DNA of 37,886 bases from Deltaproteobacteria bacterium UBA5754 (GTDB lineage: Bacteria > Desulfobacterota > Dissulfuribacteria > Dissulfuribacterales > UBA5754). The stretch spans positions 1-37,886 of the forward strand of contig DIFG01000005.1 of the NCBI GenBank assembly GCA_002419025.1, given 5' to 3'. The notes beneath the pieces are model-generated. The model was not told the origin of the DNA. It worked only from the letters and a program-made list of their open reading frames with translations, and did no database searches. Positions 29,874 to 37,822 of the stretch are shown one piece after another (position 1 is the stretch's first letter; each line of letters begins with the position of its first letter). The position numbers were made by a program, and so were the translations under genes.

Positions 29874-32608
29874 ATAACGAAAACTTTGACGCCTCCCTCT
29901 GCCAGGAATTTGTCGACGAGGCCGAGGAACACCTTGGGGAACTCGAACCTAACCTGCTCCTTCTCGAACAGCATCCCGACGACATGCAGGTCCTGAACGA
30001 CTGCTTCAGGAACATGCACAGCATCAAGGGCGCTGCGGGCTACATGGGTTTTCGAGGAATATCCACTCTGGCCCACTCACTCGAGAACCTCTTCGAGCAG
30101 GTGAGATCAGGGGAGTTCAGACTCGACGCCCGTGCGATGGACGTGGTCTTTGCCGGTGTCGACCGGCTCAAGAGGCTTGTGCATGAAGTTGCCGACAAGG
30201 GTACGGAGCATAGTCCGGTCGATGATATCCTCGCCGGTGTGGATTCCCTCCTCGCCCGGTCCGTCTCAAAAGGGATCAGGGAAGAGCCTGGAGAGGAAGT
30301 TCCGGGGCATGCCCCTCCCTTCAAGGCAGAAGGTGAGGAGGACGATGAGCTCCGGGAGATCTTTGTCCAGGAGATGAAAAATCTCTTTGAACGACTGACG
30401 GAGACACCCCAGGAGGGTGAAGACGCCCCGGCCCGGATTGCATATGTCCTCGAGGAGATGGAACGGGTCCTTCATTACGTCGGTTACGAGGAGGCCCGTT
30501 CTCGAATAAGCGCCGTGCGCGAGGCCTTTCTCCGGGATATTTCTACTGCGCCGGAGGGCTTGGAAAAGGTCGTCAAGGAGGTCCGGACGGTCATTGAACC
30601 CCTTGTCGGTCCTCTGGATGGGGCGTTGGGAAGCGACGGGAAAGGCGAGGTCCTCCTTGAAGAGGAGGACCCGGAGCTCCTCGGGATCTTTCTGGATCTT
30701 TGCCGGGAGTGGGCCCCTGTTTTGGGCTCTGTCGCCGGACAGTGCGACGAGAAATGGATTCTGGAGTGCCAGGAGGGGATCCAGAAGATTCGATCCGCGG
30801 CCCATTACATGGATTATCCCCATGTAGTGAACCTCATGGACGAGTGTGCGGAACGGCTCACCGAGGCGATCACCCATCAGGGAGAAGGGGGTCTTATCGA
30901 TCCGTCTCCTGTCATCGCCATCTGGCAAAGGCTCACGGAATGGTTTCCTCCCCTGGGAGACATTCCGCTAGGGCATGATGCGCAAGGTTCGAAAGAAAAC
31001 GTCCAGGATCCACTCTCCGCCCCTGAGACGGCCTCTCCAGATGCAGGAATCCTGGATGCCGCGCTCGACGATTTCTTTCGGGACATCACCCCGGAGACGG
31101 AATCGAAGGGGCCTTTACCCACACAATCGACACTGCAGCAGGCATCCGTCCCTGAGCATGCACCTCAATCCACTTCGGTCCTTGTGAAAGATCGTTCTAC
31201 TGGGTCCGAACGAAGAGAAGGGCCGGTTTCTCCGCCCTCGTCGCCCGAAGCCGGGGAAAAGGTCTCCAGTGCGGCTGTGCCGGATGCAGGACGGGTCCAC
31301 TCGGTGCGCATCGATCTTGACAGGGTGGAAAGGCTCCTCGGAGACGTGAGCGAGCTCGTGGTCCTCCGGTCTTTTGTCACCCGCGCCTACGAGGATTTGA
31401 AGGCCATTCATCGGGATCTGCTCCTCTCTCAGCCCGGACACGCGAAGGCATTCAAACCGCTCAAGGAGACGGCAAACCGCCTCGGTGAACAGGCCGTGGT
31501 GCTCGGGCGGGTGGTACAGGGGCTCCAGGACGAGGTCATGCGCATGAGGATGCTTCCGGTGAGTCATCTCTTCGACCGTTATCCCCGTGTAGTGAGAGAC
31601 CTCGCCCAGCGGTTGGGTAAAAAGGTCTCTCTTTTGGTGACGGGGGCCGAGACGGGTCTGGACAAACGGATCATCGAACAGATGGCAGATCCCCTGCTCC
31701 ACATCGTGAGAAATGCCGTCGACCACGGGATCGAGACCCCGCAGACCCGGGCGAATTCAGGAAAGCCTGAGATTGCGACCGTGGTGCTTTCAGCGAGACA
31801 GGAAGGCAATTCCGTTGTCATCCGGGTATCTGACGACGGGAGGGGGCTGGATCGGGACGGGCTCATCCGCAAGGCGGTCTCCCTGGGGATCGTGTCCAGG
31901 GACGTGGCCCAAGGGCTTGCGGACGAGCAGGTCTGGGAGTTCATGTTTCACCCCGGTGTCTCGACTGCATCGGACGTCACGGAGATCTCGGGACGTGGCG
32001 TAGGCATGAGTGTGGTCAAAAAGAACATCGAAAAGATCGGCGGGACCATTCGGGCCGTCTCGTCTCCGGGCAAGGGTACGGAAATCGTCATCCGCATCCC
32101 TCTCACCCTTGCCATCATGCAGACACTTCTCGTGCGGGTGGGAAGCCATGTCATGGCTGTTCCCATCGCGTCCGTTGTGGAGACGATTCGTCTGCGATCA
32201 GAGGACGTAACTCCATGCGAGGGGCATGAGCTCATCTCCCTTCGTCAGGAGACCATCCCCATCATTCGGCTCGGCAGGATCTTCCGGGGGACAGGGTCCC
32301 CCCCGAATCCCCCCAAGTTCTTTGCCGTGCTCGTGGAACACGACGGGATAGAGGCGGGGCTTGCAGTGGACGGCCTTATCGGCAGGCAGGAGATCGTTAT
32401 CAAGCCCCTTGCCGACTATCTGACGGACCAGCCCGGTTTTTCCGGCACCACGATCCTTGGAGACGGTTCCATCGGACTCGTCCTCGACATACCGGCAGTG
32501 GTCGAGCGCGCCCGCTCCTTTGTGAAAAGGCGTCATCAGCTCCTTGATCTGGATGCATTGGGGATCGCGAGCGCGAAAAACACGGATATCTTTCAGACGG
32601 CGGTCTGA
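29870..32608 (+). CDS. cheA: CheA-type histidine kinase with one active and two degenerate Hpt domains
   Basis: A 912-aa CheA. Hpt 1 has phosphoacceptor His50 (NMHSIKGAAGYMGF). Two later helical bundles look like Hpt copies without the His: about 160-245 (IFVQEMKNLFERLTETPQEG) and about 265-355, where HSIKGAAGYM is matched by QKIRSAAHYM (Gln for His). An acidic/Pro linker (about 370-475) leads to the dimerisation domain (about 480-560), the ATPase (His611 in HIVRNAVDHG, DDGRGLDRDGL, GRGVGMSVVKKNIEKIGG) and a C-terminal CheW-like domain (LLVRVGSHVMAVPIASVVET). The classical CheY-binding P2 domain is not obvious. It is last in the operon and its 3' end overlaps rlmN by 16 bp. Confidence 0.94.
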   Translation: MNNENFDASLCQEFVDEAEEHLGELEPNLLLLEQHPDDMQVLNDCFRNMHSIKGAAGYMGFRGISTLAHSLENLFEQVRSGEFRLDARAMDVVFAGVDRLKRLVHEVADKGTEHSPVDDILAGVDSLLARSVSKGIREEPGEEVPGHAPPFKAEGEEDDELREIFVQEMKNLFERLTETPQEGEDAPARIAYVLEEMERVLHYVGYEEARSRISAVREAFLRDISTAPEGLEKVVKEVRTVIEPLVGPLDGALGSDGKGEVLLEEEDPELLGIFLDLCREWAPVLGSVAGQCDEKWILECQEGIQKIRSAAHYMDYPHVVNLMDECAERLTEAITHQGEGGLIDPSPVIAIWQRLTEWFPPLGDIPLGHDAQGSKENVQDPLSAPETASPDAGILDAALDDFFRDITPETESKGPLPTQSTLQQASVPEHAPQSTSVLVKDRSTGSERREGPVSPPSSPEAGEKVSSAAVPDAGRVHSVRIDLDRVERLLGDVSELVVLRSFVTRAYEDLKAIHRDLLLSQPGHAKAFKPLKETANRLGEQAVVLGRVVQGLQDEVMRMRMLPVSHLFDRYPRVVRDLAQRLGKKVSLLVTGAETGLDKRIIEQMADPLLHIVRNAVDHGIETPQTRANSGKPEIATVVLSARQEGNSVVIRVSDDGRGLDRDGLIRKAVSLGIVSRDVAQGLADEQVWEFMFHPGVSTASDVTEISGRGVGMSVVKKNIEKIGGTIRAVSSPGKGTEIVIRIPLTLAIMQTLLVRVGSHVMAVPIASVVETIRLRSEDVTPCEGHELISLRQETIPIIRLGRIFRGTGSPPNPPKFFAVLVEHDGIEAGLAVDGLIGRQEIVIKPLADYLTDQPGFSGTTILGDGSIGLVLDIPAVVERARSFVKRRHQLLDLDALGIASAKNTDIFQTAV

Positions 32609-33639
32609 CGGCCCTGAAAGAGCTGGCCGCAGGCGGCGGCGATGTCCCGCCCCTTGCTCTTTCGGATGATGGCCGTGTAGTGGGCCTCCGTCAGGATCTT
32701 CTGAAAGGCGAGAATGCGCTCTGCCTGGGGCTCTTCGTATGGGATGCCGTCACTGGGGTTGAAGGGTATGAGGTTGATTTTTGAAGGGATCCCTCTGAGG
32801 AGACGAATGAGTCTCCTGGCATCCTCCGGTCGGTCGTTCACCTCGGCGAGGAGGAGGTACTCGAAGGTGATCCTCCGCCGGGGGGCAAGGGGATAGGCCC
32901 TGAGCGCCCCGATGAGTTCCTGGAGGGGATATCTGCGATTGACGGGCATGAGACGGCCCCGGGTATCGTTGTCCGCGGCGTGGAGCGAGACGGCAAGGCC
33001 CACTTCGATTTCAGCGCCCATGCGGAGGAGTTCGGGAACGAGGCCGCAGGTGGAGACAGTGATCCTTCTCGGAGAATAATCGAGGCCTATCCTGTCCGTG
33101 AGGATTTTGATGGCGGCGATGAGGTTTTCCAGGTTTGCCAAGGGCTCTCCCATGCCCATGAAAACGATGTTTCGGGGTTTTTCTTCAAGGCGTGCATACT
33201 TCATGGCGACGAGTGTCTGGGAGGCGATCTCACCAGGGGAAAGATTTCGTTTGAAACCCATCCGTGCCGTGTGACAAAAGGCGCATCCCATGGCACAGCC
33301 CACCTGGGTCGAGACGCAGATCGTCATGTGATCCCGTTCGGGGATCAGGACCGTCTCGATGTGGAGACCATCTGCAAGGGCGAGAACGAGCTTGATCGTC
33401 CCGTCTGATGACTTTAGTTCCCGGACCACATCGGGAAGATGAGCCGTTCCCCTGGAGGAAAGGATTTCACGAAGGTCTTTGGGAAGTGATGTGATCCGGA
33501 AAATGTCCTCGAAATCCCGTTTCCAGATGGCATGAAAGAGCTGTCGGGCCCGATAGGGGGGGAGGTCGAATCCTTCTGCAAGAGATTCGAGTTCGGACCG
33601 TGTGAGATCTCTGTAGTTCGTCACCTCATCGGAACTCAA
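32593..33639 (-). CDS. rlmN: 23S rRNA (adenine-2503-C2)/tRNA methyltransferase RlmN
   Basis: A 348-aa radical-SAM enzyme methylating A2503 of 23S rRNA and A37 of some tRNAs. The iron-sulfur motif is CAMGCAFC (Cys115, 119, 122). Other motifs: ELKSSDGTIKLVLALADG, FMGMGEPLANLENLI, VSLHAADNDTRGRLMPVNRR, NLIPFNPSDGIPYEEP, and the methyl-accepting C-terminal Cys in IAAACGQLF. The apparent TTG start at 33639 lies in TTTTTGAG of repeat element C, with no ribosome site; a GTG at 33624 (giving MTNYRDLTRSELE) is an alternative that leaves the fold intact. The gene converges on cheA with a 16-bp overlap of coding ends. Confidence 0.95.
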   Translation of the reverse strand: MSSDEVTNYRDLTRSELESLAEGFDLPPYRARQLFHAIWKRDFEDIFRITSLPKDLREILSSRGTAHLPDVVRELKSSDGTIKLVLALADGLHIETVLIPERDHMTICVSTQVGCAMGCAFCHTARMGFKRNLSPGEIASQTLVAMKYARLEEKPRNIVFMGMGEPLANLENLIAAIKILTDRIGLDYSPRRITVSTCGLVPELLRMGAEIEVGLAVSLHAADNDTRGRLMPVNRRYPLQELIGALRAYPLAPRRRITFEYLLLAEVNDRPEDARRLIRLLRGIPSKINLIPFNPSDGIPYEEPQAERILAFQKILTEAHYTAIIRKSKGRDIAAACGQLFQGRQTAV

Positions 33640-33690
33640 AAATGAGGATTTTCGTTCAAGGGCAAGGCGTGAGGATGTCGTAGGAGCGGC
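33633..33690. repeat. Repeat element C (partial copy of element B)
   Basis: ACTCAAAAATGAGGATTTTC, continuing GTTCAAGGGCAAGGCGTGAGGATGTC, matches the left part of element B (14499 onward) with one indel and a few substitutions. No matching right arm (a GAGTTCC-type end) is seen, so this is a half or truncated copy. It lies at the 5' edge of rlmN, and its CTCAAAAA end gives TTTTTGAG on the coding strand, including the TTG used as start. Confidence 0.6.
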
Positions 33691-33733
33691 CCCTTGTGTC
33701 CGCCCAGCTCTTGGTATGTATGGGAACCGATCT

Positions 33734-33751
33734 GCCTGCCGGCAGACAGGC
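33734..33751. terminator. GC-rich palindrome after the TPR lipoprotein gene
   Basis: GCCTGCCGGCAGACAGGC contains the perfect palindrome CTGCCGGCAG (33736-33745) and flanking GCCTG/CAGGC arms. It lies 40 bp downstream of the minus-strand TPR gene and could stop or stabilise its transcript, but no U-run follows, so a rho-independent terminator is not proven. It may simply be a short dispersed palindrome. Confidence 0.4.
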
Positions 33752-33790
33752 GATCAACACCGCCATCTGACGCAAGAACTGCTTTCGTGG

Positions 33791-36079
33791 CTAAAGCTCG
33801 TTGAGAAGGCTCTTGGCCTCCTCGCGTTCCGGGAAATCCATGGGTGAGGAAAGGGCCTCGGAGATGTGCCCGCGGGCCGCGTCGTTTTTGCCGAGCCCCT
33901 TGAGGGCAACGGCCATGTGATAGTGGATCGAGGGGTGATCCGGCCATTTTTCAAGGGCCTTTTCCAGGTGCGGGACAGCGAGTTCAAAGCTTGCCCGCTT
34001 GGCAAGGATCCATCCGAAGGTGTCGAGGATGGCCGGGTCCTCGGGCGCGCCCTCCCTGGCCTTTTGTGCCCAGATGAAGGCCTGTTCCAGATCCCCCTTC
34101 TCTGCATAGAGCCATGCGAGGTTGTTCGCAGCAGGGGCGAAGTCTGCCTTGATGGACAGGGCCTTTCTGTAGGCCGCCTCAGCCTGATCGGTCTTCCCGA
34201 GCCTTTCCTCCATGGTTCCGATGGCCATGAAGGGCGCTGGCGAGTCCGGAGTCTTCTCCGCGAGGATCTTGTAGTTTGCGAGGGCCTCCTCGATCCGGCC
34301 TGTGGAAGCGTAAAGGGAGGCGAGGGCGGAGTACGGAGACGGGCTATCCGGAGCAATCTCCATGGCCTTTTTGTAGGCCTTTTCCGCATCGATGGGGCGT
34401 CCGATGGATACGAGGATGTTCCCTTCCATGATGGGATAGGCAGGGATGTCCGGTTTCCTGGCAGCCAGATCTGCGAGGAGATCCAGGGCCTCTTGCGGGG
34501 CGTTTCCCTTGAGGTCGAGGGCGACGAGGGTGGACGCAGCAAGGATGCTGCCGGGCTCCTTTTCGAGCACCTCCCGTAGGGCTGTCTCGGCCTCCTCCGT
34601 CCTTCCCATTGCGATCAGGTTTCTTGCGAAGAGGTATCGGGCCCGGTTATTTTCAGGCCCTTTTTCGAGCACCTTTTCCAGATCCCGGACTGCGTCCTGA
34701 TACCTGCCCTTTTCCGAGAGGGCGATGGATCGGAGGGTGAGCGCCCGTTGATCGTCGGGTATGCCAGCGAGGATGACGTTGACATGCTCCATGGCGGCCT
34801 CGGGCTTGCGCATGCGAAGTGCGATGTCGGCCATGAGGAGACGGGCCTTTAGAACTGCGGGATGAATCGACAGAAGACGGCTGAGGTCCTCCTCCGCCTG
34901 GGGCAGCTTTCCCGTGGCTGCATAGGTGACGGCCCTGAGATACAAGGCCTCGGGGTTGGCCGGAGATCGGCCGAGAATCCGTGTGAGTTTTTCGATCGAG
35001 ACATCGAGTTTCTGGTCCCTGAAAGAGATCTTGGCCTGGGCGAGGAGAACGTGCGGATTGGATGAGTCAATGGCGGCACCTTCTTCGGCAAGTCTTCGGG
35101 CCTCTTCGAGCCCCTCCCCCTCCGCATGGAGGGAAGCAAGACGTCCGAGTATGTCCGCGTCCTTGGCCGCGATGGACCGGGCCTTTTCAAGGAAGGCGAT
35201 CCCTCCCTCAAGGTCCCCTCTGGCGACGCGGATCTCCGAAAGGGCGACGATGGGCTTCGGATCCCCAGGGAACCTTTCTGAGGCCGACGTGAGGGCGGCC
35301 TCAGCCTCGTCTGCCTTGCCGCTCCTCAGGTAAAAGCCCGCAAGAAGGAGATAGGGCTGAACGTCATCGGGATGCTCGGCGAGGATGAGCTTCATCTCGT
35401 CCTCGGCCTTGGTCCGGTCTCCGGACGCCTCGAAAAGGGAGGCGAGGGCGAGCATGGCATGGGTCTTCCCGGACCCGGGGCCGCTGACCTGAATGGCACG
35501 CTTGAGGTATTCCTCCGCGCGTCTCGGGTCGTTTTTCCTGGCGTAGATGCCGGCCATGGCCATGAAGACCTTCCCGTTCTCCGGATCCGCAGCCTCCGCC
35601 TGGGAGATGACAGCAAGGGCCGCGTCGGTTTCTCCCTTTTCCGAGAGCGCCGCCCCTTTGAGAAGGATCGCGTCCGTAAGGTGGGGGTCTGCGGCCAGGA
35701 GGATGTCTGCGTGGGCGATGACCTCATCGTATTTCTTGGCGAGGAGGAGGAACTGGGCGAGTTTCATGCGGGCGTCCACGTTGCCAGGGTCCACGTCCAC
35801 GGTCTTCTGGAGTTCGGAGAACGCCTGCCGTGCGTTTCCGAGCTTGAGGTGCGCAAGGGCCATCTGGTAGTGGCCCGCGGGGTCCTTGGGATCGATCTGG
35901 ACGACGTTCATGAACTCGATGACAGCAGCCTTGTAGTCGTCCTTTTCCGCGTACTTCATGCCCCTTTCCATGTGGTAGGCCTTCTTTTCCTCGGGGCTTG
36001 AGCAGCCAGGAAGTAGGAACAGGGGAAGGAGGAGACAGAATGCAAGGTGGGTAAGGGTCTTTGAGATGGATGTGTTCAT
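33791..36079 (-). CDS. Large TPR-repeat lipoprotein (PrsT-like)
   Basis: A 762-aa protein with a lipoprotein signal (CLLLPLFLLPGCSS, Cys26), then TPR-type helix pairs almost to the end, roughly 18-20 units (YHMERGMKYAEKDDYKAAVI; HYQMALAHLKLGNARQAFSE; AYRKALSIKADFAPAANNLA; PAILDTFGWILAKRASFELA). It should sit on the periplasmic side of a membrane as a protein-protein scaffold. Length and layout recall PrsT-like TPR proteins of exopolysaccharide/exosortase loci, but no such genes are nearby, so this remains a resemblance. It stands alone between repeat elements C and D. Confidence 0.88.
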   Translation of the reverse strand: MNTSISKTLTHLAFCLLLPLFLLPGCSSPEEKKAYHMERGMKYAEKDDYKAAVIEFMNVVQIDPKDPAGHYQMALAHLKLGNARQAFSELQKTVDVDPGNVDARMKLAQFLLLAKKYDEVIAHADILLAADPHLTDAILLKGAALSEKGETDAALAVISQAEAADPENGKVFMAMAGIYARKNDPRRAEEYLKRAIQVSGPGSGKTHAMLALASLFEASGDRTKAEDEMKLILAEHPDDVQPYLLLAGFYLRSGKADEAEAALTSASERFPGDPKPIVALSEIRVARGDLEGGIAFLEKARSIAAKDADILGRLASLHAEGEGLEEARRLAEEGAAIDSSNPHVLLAQAKISFRDQKLDVSIEKLTRILGRSPANPEALYLRAVTYAATGKLPQAEEDLSRLLSIHPAVLKARLLMADIALRMRKPEAAMEHVNVILAGIPDDQRALTLRSIALSEKGRYQDAVRDLEKVLEKGPENNRARYLFARNLIAMGRTEEAETALREVLEKEPGSILAASTLVALDLKGNAPQEALDLLADLAARKPDIPAYPIMEGNILVSIGRPIDAEKAYKKAMEIAPDSPSPYSALASLYASTGRIEEALANYKILAEKTPDSPAPFMAIGTMEERLGKTDQAEAAYRKALSIKADFAPAANNLAWLYAEKGDLEQAFIWAQKAREGAPEDPAILDTFGWILAKRASFELAVPHLEKALEKWPDHPSIHYHMAVALKGLGKNDAARGHISEALSSPMDFPEREEAKSLLNEL

Positions 36080-36099
36080 GATGGCGCAGGTCCTTTCAT

Positions 36100-36223
36100 G
36101 ATCCCGCTAAAAAAAGCCGATCGGTTTTGTGTATCGTGTCCGACGCCCATGCGACGTACGCTAAGCGTCTCGTTTCTCAGGATTTGCGCCTCGCAACTCG
36201 GGCATTTTGAATGACATCATCCC
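36100..36223. repeat. Palindromic repeat element D, related to element A
   Basis: Read on the minus strand it starts ATTCAAAATGCCCGAGTTGC, then GAGGCGCAAATCC, has a central GACGCTTAGCGTACGTCGC, and ends ACCGATCGGCTTTTTTTAGC followed by GGGATC. Element A has the same order: CTCAAAAAGCCCGAGATGC, AAGGCGCGAAATT, a central GGCGTACGCCGC and TCGGGCTTTTTGAGCGGGAT. The two are diverged copies in opposite orientation. It fills much of the 263-bp gap between pfk and the TPR lipoprotein gene. Confidence 0.65.
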
Positions 36224-36304
36224 ATCTTGTGCATTCCATATGCATATCGGAATAACTTTCCCTTTGCCTGAAAGGTGATACAAATCCTGATGCGCCCCGG
36301 AGTT

Positions 36305-36340
36305 TTTACTGATAACTGACAGCTGACAGCTGATAGCTGC
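36305..36340. repeat. Dispersed intergenic repeat (ctgacagctgacagctg type)
   Basis: ACTGATAACTGACAGCTGAC followed by AGCTGATAGCTGCC is a short tandem of about 8-10 nt units just downstream of pfk. Similar strings (gataactgataactgac) are scattered between genes in many genomes. A 61-codon open frame through it (36161-36346, minus) translates as typical repeat peptide (SCQLSVIS) and is not called a gene. Confidence 0.5.
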
Positions 36341-36342
36341 CT

Positions 36343-37704
36343 TCATGGATTTTTCAAGGAGGATTGACCGGTGGATTCGAGGACGCTCAGCCAGAACCTG
36401 CTTTTAAGATCGACCTTTTTTCTCTTTTTGATGGCGGAGGCGAGCGGGACGTGGACGTAGCGGTCATTCCAGAGGCTCACCATGAGCGCGGTCTTGCCGG
36501 CCATGGCCGCGTGAACGGCGTTCTGCCCGAGGTTTGCGCAGTAGAGCCGATCGTCTATGTTGGCTGGGACGCTACGAATTATGTAGCTCGGGTCTATGTA
36601 GCGAACAAAGACCTCCATCCCGATCCTCTCGAAATAGGCCTTGATGCCGTCTCGCAGAAAGGTCCCGATGTCCCCGAGTTTGACGTTTCCCGATATGTCA
36701 CGCTGTACATCAGGGCCGGTCACATAACGCTGGCCCGCGCCCTCGGCGGTCACGATGACCGCATGTCCCCGGTTTCTGAGCCTGGATTCCAGGGCCTTAT
36801 AAAGGCCGTGATCGCCTTCGAGGTCAAAGTCGCTTTCCGGAATGAGACAGAAATTGACCTCTCGGAGGGCGTTTGTTGCCGCAGCTGCGATAAATCCCGC
36901 ATGCCGTCCCATGACCTTGACGAGTCCGATGCAGTTGGGAGCTCCGAGGGCCTCGGTGTGGGCACATTGAATGGCCTGGCATGCCATTTCAACGGCGGTG
37001 TCGAATCCGAAGGTCTTGGAGACGAGATGGATATCGTTGTCTATGGTCTTGGGGACCGCTATGACCGAGATCTTGAGGCCCCTTTTCTCCACTTCTTCCA
37101 CGATCTTTGCCCCTGCCCGAAAGGTCCCGTCCCCGCCGATGATGAAGAGTACGGAGACATTCATGCGTTCGAGGGAATCCACTATCCCTTCGATGGGCTG
37201 ATGGCCACGGGAGGAGGAGAGTATGGTGCCGCCGTATTCGTGGATCCGGTTGACGTTTTCCGGCGTGAGTTCCATGACGGGGAGATTGTATTGTGGAATG
37301 AATCCCCGAAATCCTTGCCGGATTCCAAAGACGGATCTGACGCCATATCCATAAAAGAGGGTCATGACGATGGCCCGAATGACGTCGTTGATCCCGGGAC
37401 ATAGTCCTCCACATGTGACCATGGCGCACCGGAGTTTGGATGGGTCGAAATAAATACGATCCCGAGGGCCGGCCAGCTCAAAACTTGGCGGTACGTTTCT
37501 TATACGGCAGTTTTCTGAGAAGGCTGAGGTCGATATCCTCACGAGCACGCGGTCTTCGTCGCACACGAAACTTGGATAACCCCTTTCCAGCAAGGGCGAA
37601 GGGATGGCGGTCTCCCCGAGGGAGGCTACGTGTGTGTCGATTTCCTCCGTAGGGTCGAGATCGTCGATGAGGCATGCACGGGATATGTATGAGGGATCTT
37701 CCAT
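36343..37704 (-). CDS. 6-phosphofructokinase, long (about 450 aa) type, predicted ATP-dependent
   Basis: A 453-aa phosphofructokinase, cytosolic, making fructose 1,6-bisphosphate in glycolysis. It has an N-terminal extension (1-90) typical of the long clade (Treponema TP0108, Entamoeba and plant PFKs), then CGGLCPGINDVIRAIV, the donor-site GGDGT (190-194), PKTIDND (218-224), KVMGRHAGFIAAAAT and EGAGQRYVTG. Gly in GGDG usually means ATP as donor (PPi enzymes have GGDD), while Lys in PKTIDND is shared with PPi enzymes; this Gly/Lys pair is known from ATP-using members. The ATG at 37704 with CCAGG upstream is preferred over a TTG at 37722. It lies 34 bp after tRNA-Thr. Confidence 0.9.
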   Translation of the reverse strand: MEDPSYISRACLIDDLDPTEEIDTHVASLGETAIPSPLLERGYPSFVCDEDRVLVRISTSAFSENCRIRNVPPSFELAGPRDRIYFDPSKLRCAMVTCGGLCPGINDVIRAIVMTLFYGYGVRSVFGIRQGFRGFIPQYNLPVMELTPENVNRIHEYGGTILSSSRGHQPIEGIVDSLERMNVSVLFIIGGDGTFRAGAKIVEEVEKRGLKISVIAVPKTIDNDIHLVSKTFGFDTAVEMACQAIQCAHTEALGAPNCIGLVKVMGRHAGFIAAAATNALREVNFCLIPESDFDLEGDHGLYKALESRLRNRGHAVIVTAEGAGQRYVTGPDVQRDISGNVKLGDIGTFLRDGIKAYFERIGMEVFVRYIDPSYIIRSVPANIDDRLYCANLGQNAVHAAMAGKTALMVSLWNDRYVHVPLASAIKKRKKVDLKSRFWLSVLESTGQSSLKNP

Positions 37705-37738
37705 GAGAATAACCTGGATCAATCGTTGTTTAATCGAA

Positions 37739-37813
37739 TGGAGCCGGCAATGGGATTCGAACCCGCGACCTGCTGATTACGAATCAGCTGCTCTACCGCT
37801 GAGCTATGCCGGC
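37739..37813 (-). tRNA. tRNA-Thr (anticodon CGU)
   Basis: The minus strand folds as a full cloverleaf: acceptor GCCGGCA (37807-37813) with TGCCGGC (37743-37749), D arm GCTCAGCGGTAGAGC, anticodon arm GCTGA-TTCGTAA-TCAGC with CGT in the middle of the loop, and T arm GCGGG-TTCGAAT-CCCAT. Discriminator T (37742) and an encoded CCA (37739-37741) follow. The T stem has one C-A mismatch and one G-U pair, slightly unusual. It reads the ACG codon. Confidence 0.95.
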
Positions 37814-37822
37814 CCGAACGGC

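Noticed and set aside
36161..36346. A possible 61-aa gene between pfk and the TPR lipoprotein
   Set aside because: Its sequence comes from the dispersed ctgacagctg repeat and palindromic element D.
36364..37404. A 346-codon plus-strand open frame opposite pfk
   Set aside because: It mirrors the conserved PFK catalytic core and reads as the usual complement of a GC-rich gene.
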